From contig CAKZUV010000311.1 of NCBI GenBank assembly GCA_937921555.1, positions 1 to 35,800 of the forward strand: a stretch of DNA of 35,800 nt. Direction: 5' to 3'. Shown piece after piece: positions 16,393 to 24,298 of this stretch. The number at the start of each line of letters is the position of its first letter. The stretch's first letter is position 1. Below the pieces are notes generated by a model. The model was not told the origin of the DNA. It did not search any database and saw only the letters and a list, made by a program, of their open reading frames with translations. The position numbers and the translations under genes are program-made. The DNA comes from an uncultured Saprospiraceae bacterium. Lineage in GTDB: Bacteria > Bacteroidota > Bacteroidia > Chitinophagales > Saprospiraceae.

Positions 16393-17625
16393 TTGATGAA
16401 ACCAGCTACCCGAGATAACCAACAGGAAGCCACGATGAGCGATATCCTACAAAAAGCGCAGCAGCATGTCCTCGAATTATCCAACCGGATAAACGACAAT
16501 CGCCTTTTGTATCACAACTACCAGCGAACTTCCCAAATCGTAGCGCATATCCAGCAGGTAGCCAACGCAATTGAGGCGGACAGCGAAACAAAAGAGATGG
16601 CTTCGCTCGCCGGCTGGCTGCACGCAACCGGTTACCAAAAAGATTACGACCGGGCAATCAGTAAAAGTATTGAAATCGCAGAAACCTTTTTAAACTCCGT
16701 TAATTATCCGGCAAAAAAAATCAGATCCGTTATTAACAGTATCAATGCTTCTAAAGAAAACAATCGTCCCGATAGCAAAGCGGCGGAATTGTTTCTGGAT
16801 GGACTGCATGGTTTTAATGCCACTAATAACTTTTTTCATCACCGCCCACTCTTAAGACTGGAATGGGAACTGGTGCAGGGCCGGCAACTTCCCGCACTGG
16901 AATGGAATCAGATTCAACTGCAGGAATTATTGCGAACCAGTTTTTATACGCCTTACGGCAAAAATCAGTTTGCTCCGATGGTCGCTCAAAATATTTTGAT
17001 GCAAAAAAGCAGGGTAGAAAAAAATCAACATAACAAACTCCAGCTTATCGACCAGGAAGACGGACAGGTTCGCAAATTTCAGGGTCTGGAAAAAAAGTTG
17101 CCCGGCAGTGCTACGCAAACGTATTTCAGAACCAACTACCGTAATCACATCAACCTGAGTGCGATCGCCGACAACAAAGCAAATATCATGATCAGTGTGA
17201 ATGCGATTTTAATCTCAGTGATCATATCAGTTTTATCTTATCAGAATATTCCGGAAACACAGCCAATGGTTTTATTGCCAGTTGTATTGTTTTTAGTCAC
17301 AGCCCTTACTTCGCTCATCTTTGCAGTGCTTTCTATCCGTCCAAAAGTGACGGCGCACAACGATGGTAAAGCAGATCTGAACGAAGCCCGGAAAAATATT
17401 GTGTTTTTTGGAAATTTCATCAATCTCAGCCTCGAACAGTTCGAAGAAGCCATGGATGCTGTGCTCCGGGACGGAGAATTACTGTACGGAAATATGACGC
17501 GGGATCTTTATTTTCTTGGAAAAGTGCTGGACAAAAAATACCGTTTTCTAACGATGTCTTATAATATTTTTATGGTTGGTTTTGTGGCGACGGTTATTTC
17601 ATTTTTAGCGGTTTTATTTTCGTAG
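16393..17625 (+). CDS. degenerate HD domain plus DUF5706 (Pycsar-effector-type) membrane protein
   Basis: A 410-residue two-part protein. Residues ~20-160 look like an HD phosphohydrolase fold, but the signature positions are changed: YHNYQRT where relatives have YHN-x-x-HT, and GWLHATGY where relatives have AWFHDTGY. The C-terminal ~170 residues match DUF5706, the membrane domain of Pycsar effectors (PycTM): YRNHINLSAIADNKANIMISVNAILISVIISVL (first helix), a second helix pair around VVLFLVTALTSLIFAVLSIRPK, NIVFFGNFINLSLEQFEEAM, and a last hydrophobic helix. In Pycsar this domain responds to cyclic pyrimidine nucleotides and disrupts the membrane; no cyclase gene is present in this window. 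Both 16393 and 16435 (MSDILQKAQQ) are possible starts; the second fits the family better. Stand-alone HD-DUF5706 proteins are common in Bacteroidota. Confidence 0.85.
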   Translation: MMKPATRDNQQEATMSDILQKAQQHVLELSNRINDNRLLYHNYQRTSQIVAHIQQVANAIEADSETKEMASLAGWLHATGYQKDYDRAISKSIEIAETFLNSVNYPAKKIRSVINSINASKENNRPDSKAAELFLDGLHGFNATNNFFHHRPLLRLEWELVQGRQLPALEWNQIQLQELLRTSFYTPYGKNQFAPMVAQNILMQKSRVEKNQHNKLQLIDQEDGQVRKFQGLEKKLPGSATQTYFRTNYRNHINLSAIADNKANIMISVNAILISVIISVLSYQNIPETQPMVLLPVVLFLVTALTSLIFAVLSIRPKVTAHNDGKADLNEARKNIVFFGNFINLSLEQFEEAMDAVLRDGELLYGNMTRDLYFLGKVLDKKYRFLTMSYNIFMVGFVATVISFLAVLFS

Positions 17626-17701
17626 TGGGTTGATAAAATATTTGTTTCATACTGCTGGTAAATGCACTGTGAAGTTGTTTAAAAACTCCGTGCATAAAAA
17701 A

Positions 17702-17733
17702 AACCGCAAACTTTTTTGGTTTGCGGTTTTTTT
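17702..17733 (+). terminator. strong rho-independent terminator
   Basis: A perfect 10-base stem (AACCGCAAAC at 17702-17711, GTTTGCGGTT at 17719-17728) with a 7-base loop is followed by a run of T. An A run precedes the stem, so it could work in both directions. It ends the DUF5706 gene transcript. Confidence 0.9.
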
Positions 17734-17738
17734 ATTTT

Positions 17739-17956
17739 GAAGCTGTTTAAGAATGTTCACAAAAGGTGAGGGTAAGTGCCGGCCGGCCGGCAGGCGGGCT
17801 TGATTGTCAAGACGAAGCAAATTTGCATCCGCTTCCCTTCGGGTTCACTAATTGTCATTAGCTCATGTAGCCAAAGCTATGGTGCCGAAAAATTTGTGAA
17901 GTATTGGCGGTCAATGACTTAGCCGTAACCATTGTGCTTCATTTTTAACCAGCTTC
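17739..17956. repeat. hairpin-type intergenic repeat with inverted ends
   Basis: A 218-base non-coding element. The ends are inverted copies, GAAGCTGTTTAAGAATG (17739-17755) against GAAGCTGGTTAAAAATG on the other strand (17940-17956), with weaker pairing for about 20 more bases inward. It contains a GC-rich GCCGGCCGGCCGG stretch and the core TAGCCAAAGCTATGGTG (17868), which recurs at 20592. It abuts the stop codon of the PfkB gene. It is MITE-like in form but no transposase is nearby. Confidence 0.6.
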
Positions 17957-17957
17957 T

Positions 17958-18872
17958 TTACATCGTAAACTTCGTCAGCTTCTCAAATTCCTTCACCCGT
18001 TTATTCACTTCCGACTGCTTCAGTCTTTTTAAGCGGGCAATACTGAATTCCTCGACACAAAACGATGCCAGGGTAGATCCGTAAATCACCGCACGTTTCA
18101 TATTTTCAAAAGTCGTACTATTGGCTTTGGTCAGATACCCGATAAATCCTCCGGCGAAGGTATCTCCGGCACCTGTAGGATCGTATACTTGTGCCAGTGG
18201 CATGGCAGGTGCGTAGAACATTTTATTGTTGTAAAATAAAAGTGCGCCGTGTTCTCCTTTTTTGATAACCAATACCTTGGGGCCCATTTTGTGGATGGCT
18301 TTGGCCGCGTTGACCAGGCTGTATTCGCCGGAAAGCTGGCGGGCCTCTTCGTCGTTGATGGTGAGCACGTCTACTTTTTTAATCGTTTTTTTCAGCGCCG
18401 GCATCGCAATGTCCATCCAGAAATTCATCGTATCCATCACGATCAGTTTTGGCTTGGATTTCATCTGGCCGATGACCTTGGCCTGAATTTCCGGCGTCAG
18501 ATTTCCGAGCATAACAAATTTAGCGTTGCGGTAACTGGCAGGTAATTTTGGTTTAAAATCAGCCAGCACGTTGAGTTGGGTATCAAGGGTATCCCGACTG
18601 TTCATATTATTGTGGTAGCGTCCGGCCCAGAAAAAAGATTTTTCTCCTTCTTTGACCTGAAGACCGTCGAGGTTGATGCCCCGTTTTTGCAGGTACTTTA
18701 ATTCTTCGTCCGGAAAGTCATCTCCGACGACCGAAACCAATCCCAACTCCTTGGTAAAATAAGAGGCAGCCAGGCTGATGTAAGTGGCAGCTCCTCCCAC
18801 CACGCGCTCGGCTTTGCCGTAAGGTGTTTCGATGGTGTCAAAGGCAACGGTGCCCACGGTAACTAATTTCAT
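17958..18872 (-). CDS. PfkB-family carbohydrate kinase
   Basis: A 304-residue ribokinase-fold kinase. The N-terminal Gly-Gly substrate motif (VVGGAATYISLAASYF) is near residue 24, and the C-terminal PfkB signature DPTGAGDTFAGGFIGYL (about residue 230) contains the catalytic base Asp and the anion hole. The middle (LTINDEEARQLSGEYS, VLVIKKGEHGALLF) is typical of the family. The substrate could be a sugar or a nucleoside; sequence alone does not decide. Monocistronic, divergent from rpmH. Confidence 0.92.
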   Translation of the reverse strand: MKLVTVGTVAFDTIETPYGKAERVVGGAATYISLAASYFTKELGLVSVVGDDFPDEELKYLQKRGINLDGLQVKEGEKSFFWAGRYHNNMNSRDTLDTQLNVLADFKPKLPASYRNAKFVMLGNLTPEIQAKVIGQMKSKPKLIVMDTMNFWMDIAMPALKKTIKKVDVLTINDEEARQLSGEYSLVNAAKAIHKMGPKVLVIKKGEHGALLFYNNKMFYAPAMPLAQVYDPTGAGDTFAGGFIGYLTKANSTTFENMKRAVIYGSTLASFCVEEFSIARLKRLKQSEVNKRVKEFEKLTKFTM

Positions 18873-19023
18873 TTTTATTTTTTTAGATGATCGTATAATA
18901 TTTTTGCAAAACTAAATAGATGGTCGCCGACAGTTCGTGGCGCTTTTGCGGTGCAAAGATGAGATATTCTGGAGTATTTTCCCGTTTTCAGAGAAGTTTT
19001 CCGATAATTATGTGCGATGGTAG

Positions 19024-19054
19024 TTGTGATTTCTTTAAATATAGTGTACTTTTG
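19024..19054 (+). promoter_or_regulatory. Bacteroidota-type promoter of rpmH
   Basis: TTG (19024-19026), a 20-base spacer and TACTTTTG (19047-19054) match the TTG-N19-21-TAnnTTTG consensus exactly. The predicted start of transcription would be about 20 bases before the rpmH ATG. This is the clearest promoter in the window. Confidence 0.75.
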
Positions 19055-19080
19055 TCGGCCAATTAGAAAAATTAATTAAG

Positions 19081-19236
19081 ATGAAAAGGACTTTCCAACC
19101 CTCTAAGCGTAAGCGCGTAAATAAACACGGATTCCGTAGCAAAATGGCTACTAAGAATGGCCGTAAATTATTGGCGCGTCGTCGTGCTAAGGGACGCTAC
19201 AAATTAACGGTATCCGACGAAATGCATAAGAAATAG
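19081..19236 (+). CDS. rpmH: 50S ribosomal protein L34
   Basis: A 51-residue, highly basic protein ([19 protein letters not shown], then [24 protein letters not shown]) that is unmistakably L34. Bacterial L34 is usually 44-52 residues. The start ATG follows an AATTAAG stretch. It lies upstream of rnpA as in most bacteria, with 130 bases between. Confidence 0.98.
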   Translation: MKRTFQPSKRKRVNKHGFRSKMATKNGRKLLARRRAKGRYKLTVSDEMHKK

Positions 19237-19366
19237 ATTTGTGTTGTTTTAATACTAAATTCTATTGACTTCCTCTTTTCGTTCATTTTGATGTTACCCG
19301 TGACCGTCAAGCCCTGTTGCTTGCGGTTATCGTATTTTATACTGCTCTCGAAAATTTCCCATCGTT

Positions 19367-19753
19367 ATGTCGCAGTCGTTCAAATTTAAGAAGGCGGAGC
19401 GGCTGAAAAATCATCATCTGCTGGCAGCACTTTTTACTTCCGGAAAATCCTTTTCGGCTTATCCATTACGGGTGGTTTATATTCCAATCGAGGAAGCAGG
19501 CCCGTTTCCAGCTCAATTTTCGTTGAGTGTTTCCAAAAAGAAATTCCGCCTCGCCGTAGACCGTAACCGCCTGCGCCGTCAAATCCGGGAGGCCTATCGC
19601 TTACACAAGCATCGGTTGTACGAGGATCTAACGAGCAAAGATAAACGGATCGCCCTGATGATACTTTATGTCGCAAAGGAAGAAAAATCCTACAAAGATA
19701 TTGAACAGTCCATGAAACGAATTATCAAAGGGCTGAAAAAAGCCGTAGTTTGA
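19367..19753 (+). CDS. rnpA: ribonuclease P protein component
   Basis: The protein subunit of RNase P, which assists the RNA subunit in 5' processing of tRNA precursors. The 128-residue protein contains FKFKKAERLKNHHLLAALFTSGKSF (N-terminal helix and strand), LSVSKKKFRLAVDRNRLRRQIREAYRLHK (the conserved RNR motif on a basic helix, about residues 60-75) and a C-terminal strand-helix. It is conserved next to rpmH. The usual following genes (yidD, yidC) are absent; an exported protein of unknown family follows. Confidence 0.97.
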   Translation: MSQSFKFKKAERLKNHHLLAALFTSGKSFSAYPLRVVYIPIEEAGPFPAQFSLSVSKKKFRLAVDRNRLRRQIREAYRLHKHRLYEDLTSKDKRIALMILYVAKEEKSYKDIEQSMKRIIKGLKKAVV

Positions 19754-19826
19754 ATTTGATCAGGTAATAACTTCTTCTACCAAACGCTTTCCCGTTTTTT
19801 GACGTCTTATTGAATAAATCCAACTC

Positions 19827-20342
19827 ATGAAACTACCCCTTCTTCTGACTGCCTTTTTTGTTTTTCTTGCTTCTAATTTCATCACTGCCCAAAAGCTTTT
19901 GCAAATCGAAAAGGCCGGTACGCTGAAAACACAACGATACTACATCGGAGACGAAGTAATTTTTCAGTTGTCGGGAGAATTGGAAAATCATTGGTTTCGT
20001 GAACAAATTCTGGACATTATGGTAGATTCAAAATCAATTTTATTTACCAATCGGTTGGTGAAGATTTCGGATATTACAAAAATTCGGAGTTTTAAAAATC
20101 AGGGGTGGTCCAGAGGATTGAGTAATAATGCGTTTGTGGCGGCGGGTAGCTTTACGGGACTATCACTGATCGCGGCGGCTTTTACGGAGTTTATGCTGAG
20201 TCCGGCAACGATTATTATTCCGGGAACAACAATTGTGGCAGCTCTGATCGTACGTTTTATCTTCCGCAGAAAAACGTACCGGATAGGAAAAAAACGAAGA
20301 TTGCGGGTTTTGGATTTGAATTTTTATAAGGTGGGGCCTTGA
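19827..20342 (+). CDS. exported protein of unknown function with C-terminal membrane segments
   Basis: A 171-residue protein with a signal peptide (MKLPLLLTAFFVFLASNFITAQ), an ~80-residue beta-rich part (YYIGDEVIFQLSGELEN, DIMVDSKSILFTNRLVKISDITKI) that resembles the small exported Bacteroidota proteins with a PH-like fold, and two close hydrophobic segments (about residues 107-125 and 130-148) before a very basic tail (FRRKTYRIGKKRRLRVLDLNFYK). I do not recognise a family. It follows rnpA after 73 bases. Confidence 0.7.
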   Translation: MKLPLLLTAFFVFLASNFITAQKLLQIEKAGTLKTQRYYIGDEVIFQLSGELENHWFREQILDIMVDSKSILFTNRLVKISDITKIRSFKNQGWSRGLSNNAFVAAGSFTGLSLIAAAFTEFMLSPATIIIPGTTIVAALIVRFIFRRKTYRIGKKRRLRVLDLNFYKVGP

Positions 20343-20410
20343 GTGGTCAGGGATTAATTGCTATCAATTCTGACGTATTGATTTTTAATCTGCACTTCAA
20401 AAAATAATGA

Positions 20411-20474
20411 GATCCCGCTGGGATCGAACGCGGGCCTCGAATCTCGGCTAACATAATTTGATCCCGCTGGGATC
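20411..20474. repeat. pair of 15-bp REP-like palindromes
   Basis: GATCCCGCTGGGATC occurs twice (20411-20425, 20460-20474). Each is a perfect inverted repeat around GCT. The spacer has a further GC-rich stretch. Such palindromic repeats between genes resemble REP elements. Confidence 0.75.
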
Positions 20475-20514
20475 ATACTAAAAGAAATATTGAAACCTGC
20501 GCTAAAATTTTTTC

Positions 20515-20680
20515 TTTAGTAACGACCAATTAATAAGTCCGTCATCTTGGCTAGGAAGAATTTAAGCTAGACGAGTTAAAAAACGTAGACATAGCCTAGC
20601 TATGGCGAGGCTTTTTTACGAAGTATAGCTTAAATTCTTTTAGCCACAGATGTGGAAGTTATTATTTGATCATTACTTAA
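20515..20680. repeat. long near-palindromic hairpin element
   Basis: Bases 20515-20595 and the complement of 20600-20680 align along nearly their whole length (roughly three quarters identical). The best block is AGAATTTAAGCTA, repeated inverted, and the centre is CATAGC-CTA-GCTATG. The centre also has GGCGAGGC followed by a T tract, shared with the element at 34326. It fills most of the spacer before the nitroreductase gene together with the REP pair. Confidence 0.75.
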
Positions 20681-20699
20681 TTATTTTAAAATATAAAAA

Positions 20700-21332
20700 A
20701 TGCAATTGATTAAAGATTTAAAATGGCGTTACGCCACCAAGAAATTTGATGCCACTAAAAAAGTGTCCGACGAAAATATAGCCACCTTAAAAGAGGCAAT
20801 CCAGCTGGCTGCTTCTTCCTGGGGATTACAACTTTATAAAATCTTAGATATCCGCAATCCGGAAATCCGGCAACAGCTAAGACCGCATTCCTGGGATCAG
20901 TCGCAGATTACCGACGCTTCTCATCTGTTTGTTTTTTGCAGTCATACCTCGGTTTCTGATCAGGATACGGATGATTATATCGCAAAAAAAGCAAAACTGC
21001 AGGGTGTTAGTGTCGAAGATTTAAAAGGCTACGCCGATTTTATGAAAATGAAGATTAACGAAAAGTCGCAGGATGAAATAATTCCATGGACTGAAAAGCA
21101 AACCTATATCGCATTGGGAAATGCACTGATTGCTTGTGCAGAAATGAAAATCGATTCCACTCCGATGGAAGGTTTTGATGCGGGAAAATACAACGAAATT
21201 CTCGGTTTGACCGATAAAGGACTGACTGCCAGTGTGGTATTGGCCGTCGGGTACCGCCACTCTGAAGACAGTACGCAGGATCATCCGAAAATCAGAAAAT
21301 CCATAGATACGCTTTTTGAAACTTACGAATAG
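20700..21332 (+). CDS. NAD(P)H-dependent oxidoreductase, nitroreductase family
   Basis: An FMN-dependent oxidoreductase of the NfsB-like nitroreductase superfamily, 210 residues. Characteristic parts are the opening LKWRYATKKFD with the flavin-phosphate basic residues, LKEAIQLAASSWGLQLYKIL (PSSxGLQ-like flavin segment), QTYIALGNALIACAEMKIDSTPMEGFD (helix and P-M-E-G-F dimer loop), and GLTASVVLAVGYRHSED near the C-terminus. It probably reduces quinones or nitro compounds in the cytoplasm. It is a single gene followed by a strong terminator. Confidence 0.93.
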   Translation: MQLIKDLKWRYATKKFDATKKVSDENIATLKEAIQLAASSWGLQLYKILDIRNPEIRQQLRPHSWDQSQITDASHLFVFCSHTSVSDQDTDDYIAKKAKLQGVSVEDLKGYADFMKMKINEKSQDEIIPWTEKQTYIALGNALIACAEMKIDSTPMEGFDAGKYNEILGLTDKGLTASVVLAVGYRHSEDSTQDHPKIRKSIDTLFETYE

Positions 21333-21361
21333 CGATTTGGTAAATTGAAATAAAATATAAG

Positions 21362-21403
21362 AAAGCATGTACAGATTAATCGTAGTTTGTACATGCTTTT
21401 TTT
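21362..21403 (+). terminator. rho-independent terminator after the nitroreductase gene
   Basis: A perfect 12-base stem (AAAGCATGTACA at 21362-21373, TGTACATGCTTT at 21388-21399) with a 14-base loop is followed by a T run. It separates the nitroreductase from the lipid operon. Confidence 0.9.
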
Positions 21404-21482
21404 ATGGCAGAGACCAATCTGAATACTAATTTCTGGCATCATAAATTTGAAGTAACCTTCCCGCAAATCCCTGAAACTTGTT

Positions 21483-21513
21483 TTGTCTACCTGCCACAGA
21501 TACTGTATATTTA
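21483..21513 (+). promoter_or_regulatory. candidate promoter of the neutral-lipid operon
   Basis: TTG (21483-21485), 20 bases, then TATATTTA (21506-21513) fits the Bacteroidota promoter in spacing, with one mismatch in the -7 octamer. It lies 32 bases before the first gene of the operon and just after the preceding terminator. Confidence 0.5.
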
Positions 21514-21544
21514 CCCAAATCCTTGACGAAAGACAAAATATAAT

Positions 21545-23362
21545 ATGTTCAAAGACCTGTTTAATAAGGTGATCAACGCTCAGATTGAACCAATCTCAGG
21601 CTATGACGCCGCTTTTATCTACTCGGAGACGCCCAAAAGTCCAATGCACATTGCTTCCCTGACCGTGGTGGAAGGCTCTCTGGATTTCGAAGAATTTAAA
21701 ACCGGTGTTGCTAATAAATTACACCTGATGGAGCGCTTCCGGCAACGGTTGGTCAACGTGCCTTTCAACATAGACTATCCCTTTTGGGCGGACGATCCCA
21801 ATTTTGATATCGATCTGCACGTACAGCACATCCGGCTGCCCGAACCCGGAGACTGGAGCACCTTGCGGAAATTAACCGCCTCTCTTTTCAGCGCCCCGCT
21901 TGATCTGCGTCGTCCGCTCTGGTCGATTCATTTTATTGAGGGAATTACCAATATTGACCAGGTACCCAAAAATTCAGTAGCGATTCTGGCCAAGGTGCAC
22001 CACGTGATGATCGACGGTATGTCCGGCGTGGGCGTGATGGGACTGCTTTTTAGTTTTACCCCGGAAACCAAAGAATACGAAGATGAAAAACCGGTACCTT
22101 TTCAGCCTCAGCCACTACCCAATGATATTACTTTGCTGGCTAAAAGTTATATCGGTTTTTTAAAAAATCCACTGCGGGTTCCGCGCATTGCAGGAAAGGC
22201 CATGTTCAATATTATGAAAAGCCGGGCCGCCAAAAAAATGGCCATCGGGAGTGAAGCGATCAACCCTGCTTATCCGGTTCCGCATACGATTTTCAATGGC
22301 CATATTTCTCCCAAAAGATTGTGGGGTACCGCTATTATTTCGCTGGATCGGGTAAAAGTATTGAAGAAAACGATGGAGGTGACCATCAATGATATTTTTC
22401 TCGCCATCTGCTCCGGCGCCATCAGAAAATATTTGCTGGAAAAAGACAAGTTACCCAGTCAGCCACTGGTCGCCAACGTGCCGGTTTCTGTCCGGTCCAA
22501 AGAGGCCGCTAATGATATCAACAATCAGATTTCTAACATGATGATTCCGATTGGGACCCACGTGGAAGATCCCATCGAACGGCTGGAAATCATTCAGGAA
22601 CAAACCATTCAGGGAAAAATCAGACACCAGGCGTTGGGTGCCAATACGCTCGCTGAAATGGCCAACGCCGTACCTTTCGGACTGGCCAACCTGGCCGCCG
22701 GGGTTTACTCGCGCTATAATTTAAACGAATTACATCGTCCTCCTTTTAACGTCACGATTTCGAACGTTCCGGGGCCCCAAATTCCGTTGTATTTAAATGG
22801 CCGGAAGGTAGATTCTATTCTGGGACTGACGCCCGTTGTGGATGGTTTTGGATTGATAATCGCCATTTTTTCTTATAATGGAAAAGTCAGTATTACCGCC
22901 ACATCGGACGCCAAAACGATGCCCGATATCGATGTTTTTGCCCGCTATCTGAGAGAATCTGCCAACGACCTCGAAGCTATTATTCTGGAACGGGGCAAGG
23001 TGAAAAAGAAGGTGGCAAAAAAAATACACCGGACGCATTCTTTTTTTAATAAAATAAAAAAGTATTTCAAAGAGCATCCCCGTTTGCTCAAAAAAAATAA
23101 AGGAATCTATCAGCTGGAAGTCAAGTACCCGCAAAAGACGGAAACCTGGCAAATAGATCTGAGAGAAGCTCCGGCAAAAATCAGTAAACGTCCCGCCAAA
23201 AACTTTCAGGCCAAAATTATGCTGGAAGAAAATTATCTGACTCGTCTCGTAAAAGGAGAACTTTCCTGGGAAGAGGCACAGATTCAGGGGCGCATTAAAC
23301 TCGAAGGAAAACAAAGTAAACAGGAAATATTGTTAAGCTTGTTAAATAAAATAACAAAATAA
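21545..23362 (+). CDS. wax ester synthase / diacylglycerol acyltransferase with SCP2-like C-terminal domain
   Basis: A 605-residue WS/DGAT-family acyltransferase that would join acyl-CoA to a long-chain alcohol or diacylglycerol. Visible motifs are PLW (residues 124-126), the catalytic HHVMIDG (152-158, HHxxxDG), TINDIFLA (280-287, the ND motif), NVPVSVR, and FNVTISNVPGP near residue 400. The acyltransferase ends around residue 475. A lysine-rich linker follows, then ~90 residues (WQIDLREAP, AKIMLEENYLTRLVKGELSWEEAQIQGRIKLEG) that look like an SCP2 sterol-carrier/lipid-binding domain, unusual for the family, which is normally about 450-490 residues. First gene of a six-gene operon; the next ATG follows its stop without a gap. 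Confidence 0.93.
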   Translation: MFKDLFNKVINAQIEPISGYDAAFIYSETPKSPMHIASLTVVEGSLDFEEFKTGVANKLHLMERFRQRLVNVPFNIDYPFWADDPNFDIDLHVQHIRLPEPGDWSTLRKLTASLFSAPLDLRRPLWSIHFIEGITNIDQVPKNSVAILAKVHHVMIDGMSGVGVMGLLFSFTPETKEYEDEKPVPFQPQPLPNDITLLAKSYIGFLKNPLRVPRIAGKAMFNIMKSRAAKKMAIGSEAINPAYPVPHTIFNGHISPKRLWGTAIISLDRVKVLKKTMEVTINDIFLAICSGAIRKYLLEKDKLPSQPLVANVPVSVRSKEAANDINNQISNMMIPIGTHVEDPIERLEIIQEQTIQGKIRHQALGANTLAEMANAVPFGLANLAAGVYSRYNLNELHRPPFNVTISNVPGPQIPLYLNGRKVDSILGLTPVVDGFGLIIAIFSYNGKVSITATSDAKTMPDIDVFARYLRESANDLEAIILERGKVKKKVAKKIHRTHSFFNKIKKYFKEHPRLLKKNKGIYQLEVKYPQKTETWQIDLREAPAKISKRPAKNFQAKIMLEENYLTRLVKGELSWEEAQIQGRIKLEGKQSKQEILLSLLNKITK

Positions 23363-24298
23363 ATGGTAAAATCTGTGAATTTTACGTTTACGGCCAGAGA
23401 TGGTGAAGAAATATTTTATACGCACTGGCCGTTGGGAAAAAAAGAACCCATCCGGGGAGTGGTACAAATCGCACACGGAATCGGGGAACATATCGGCCGC
23501 TACGATGCGGTGGCATTGGCATTGAACAAAGAAGGATTTGTCGTTTATGGAAATGATCACCGGGGCCATGGTCGCACGGCTAATGACGGAAAAACCCTGG
23601 GACAATACACGGGAGAAAGTTTCTGGGAAGATGCCGTAGAGGACATGCACGAAATGACCCAACTCATCAAATCGGAATATCCGGATACTTATTTCATTTT
23701 GCTGGGGCATAGTCTGGGATCTTTGTTGTCGCGTGATTTTATCGCCCGCTATGGAGCGGAGATAGATGCCGTTATAATTTCCGGAACGGCCGGTTATATC
23801 AAAGTACTGGGTCCGGCGGGAGTGGCGATCACCGATTTACTGGTTCGGTTCCGGGGACGGGAGGCTACCAGCCCATTAATTGAATCCTTCTTTTTTGATC
23901 AGTTCAACCGGAAATTTAAGCCGAACCGTACCAAGCTGGACTGGCTCTCCCGCGATCCGCACGAAGTGGATAAATTCAATAAAGACCCGTTGCGCTCAGA
24001 GAAATTTCACGTCGGAATTTTACGGGGAGCGGCACTCGGTGGGAAAATAGCCAATGCGTCCAGTACGCTACAAAGAACTCCCAAAGGTTTACCCATGTAT
24101 ATTTTTTCTGGTGATCAGGATCCGGTCGGGGAGATGGGAGCAGGCGTAAAACGGGTTTATAACGATTATAAAAAAGTGGGTATGAAAAACCTGACATTAA
24201 AATTATATCCCGGAGGCCGCCACGAAATGCTGAACGAAACCAACCGTACGGAGGTAATTAATGATATGATTAACTGGATTAACAAAGTAATTGTATGA
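23363..24298 (+). CDS. alpha/beta hydrolase, monoacylglycerol-lipase-like
   Basis: A 311-residue serine hydrolase of the lysophospholipase/monoacylglycerol lipase branch. The sequence has QIAHGIGEHIGRYDAVA (oxyanion loop), VYGNDHRGHGRT, the nucleophile elbow GHSLGS (about residue 114), FSGDQDPVGEMGAGV (catalytic Asp) and GGRHEMLNE (catalytic His). This HGxGEH, DHRGHG and GHSxGS set is typical of monoacylglycerol lipases. In this operon it probably releases fatty acid from monoacylglycerol during lipid turnover. It starts directly after the WS/DGAT stop and overlaps the next gene by ATGA. Confidence 0.9.
   Translation: MVKSVNFTFTARDGEEIFYTHWPLGKKEPIRGVVQIAHGIGEHIGRYDAVALALNKEGFVVYGNDHRGHGRTANDGKTLGQYTGESFWEDAVEDMHEMTQLIKSEYPDTYFILLGHSLGSLLSRDFIARYGAEIDAVIISGTAGYIKVLGPAGVAITDLLVRFRGREATSPLIESFFFDQFNRKFKPNRTKLDWLSRDPHEVDKFNKDPLRSEKFHVGILRGAALGGKIANASSTLQRTPKGLPMYIFSGDQDPVGEMGAGVKRVYNDYKKVGMKNLTLKLYPGGRHEMLNETNRTEVINDMINWINKVIV

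Noticed and set aside
16393-17625. A complete Pycsar defence locus
   Set aside because: Only the effector-type gene is present; the neighbours are a DUF937 protein and a sugar kinase, and no nucleotide cyclase is in the window.
20411-20450. Complementary strand contains GCGTTCGATCCC, like a tRNA T-arm
   Set aside because: No anticodon arm, D-arm or acceptor pairing could be placed around it; the segment is explained by the duplicated GATCCCGCTGGGATC palindrome.
22793-23710. Minus-strand ORFs of 173 and 122 codons opposite the WS/DGAT and lipase genes
   Set aside because: Both lie wholly opposite well-supported genes and show no domain features.
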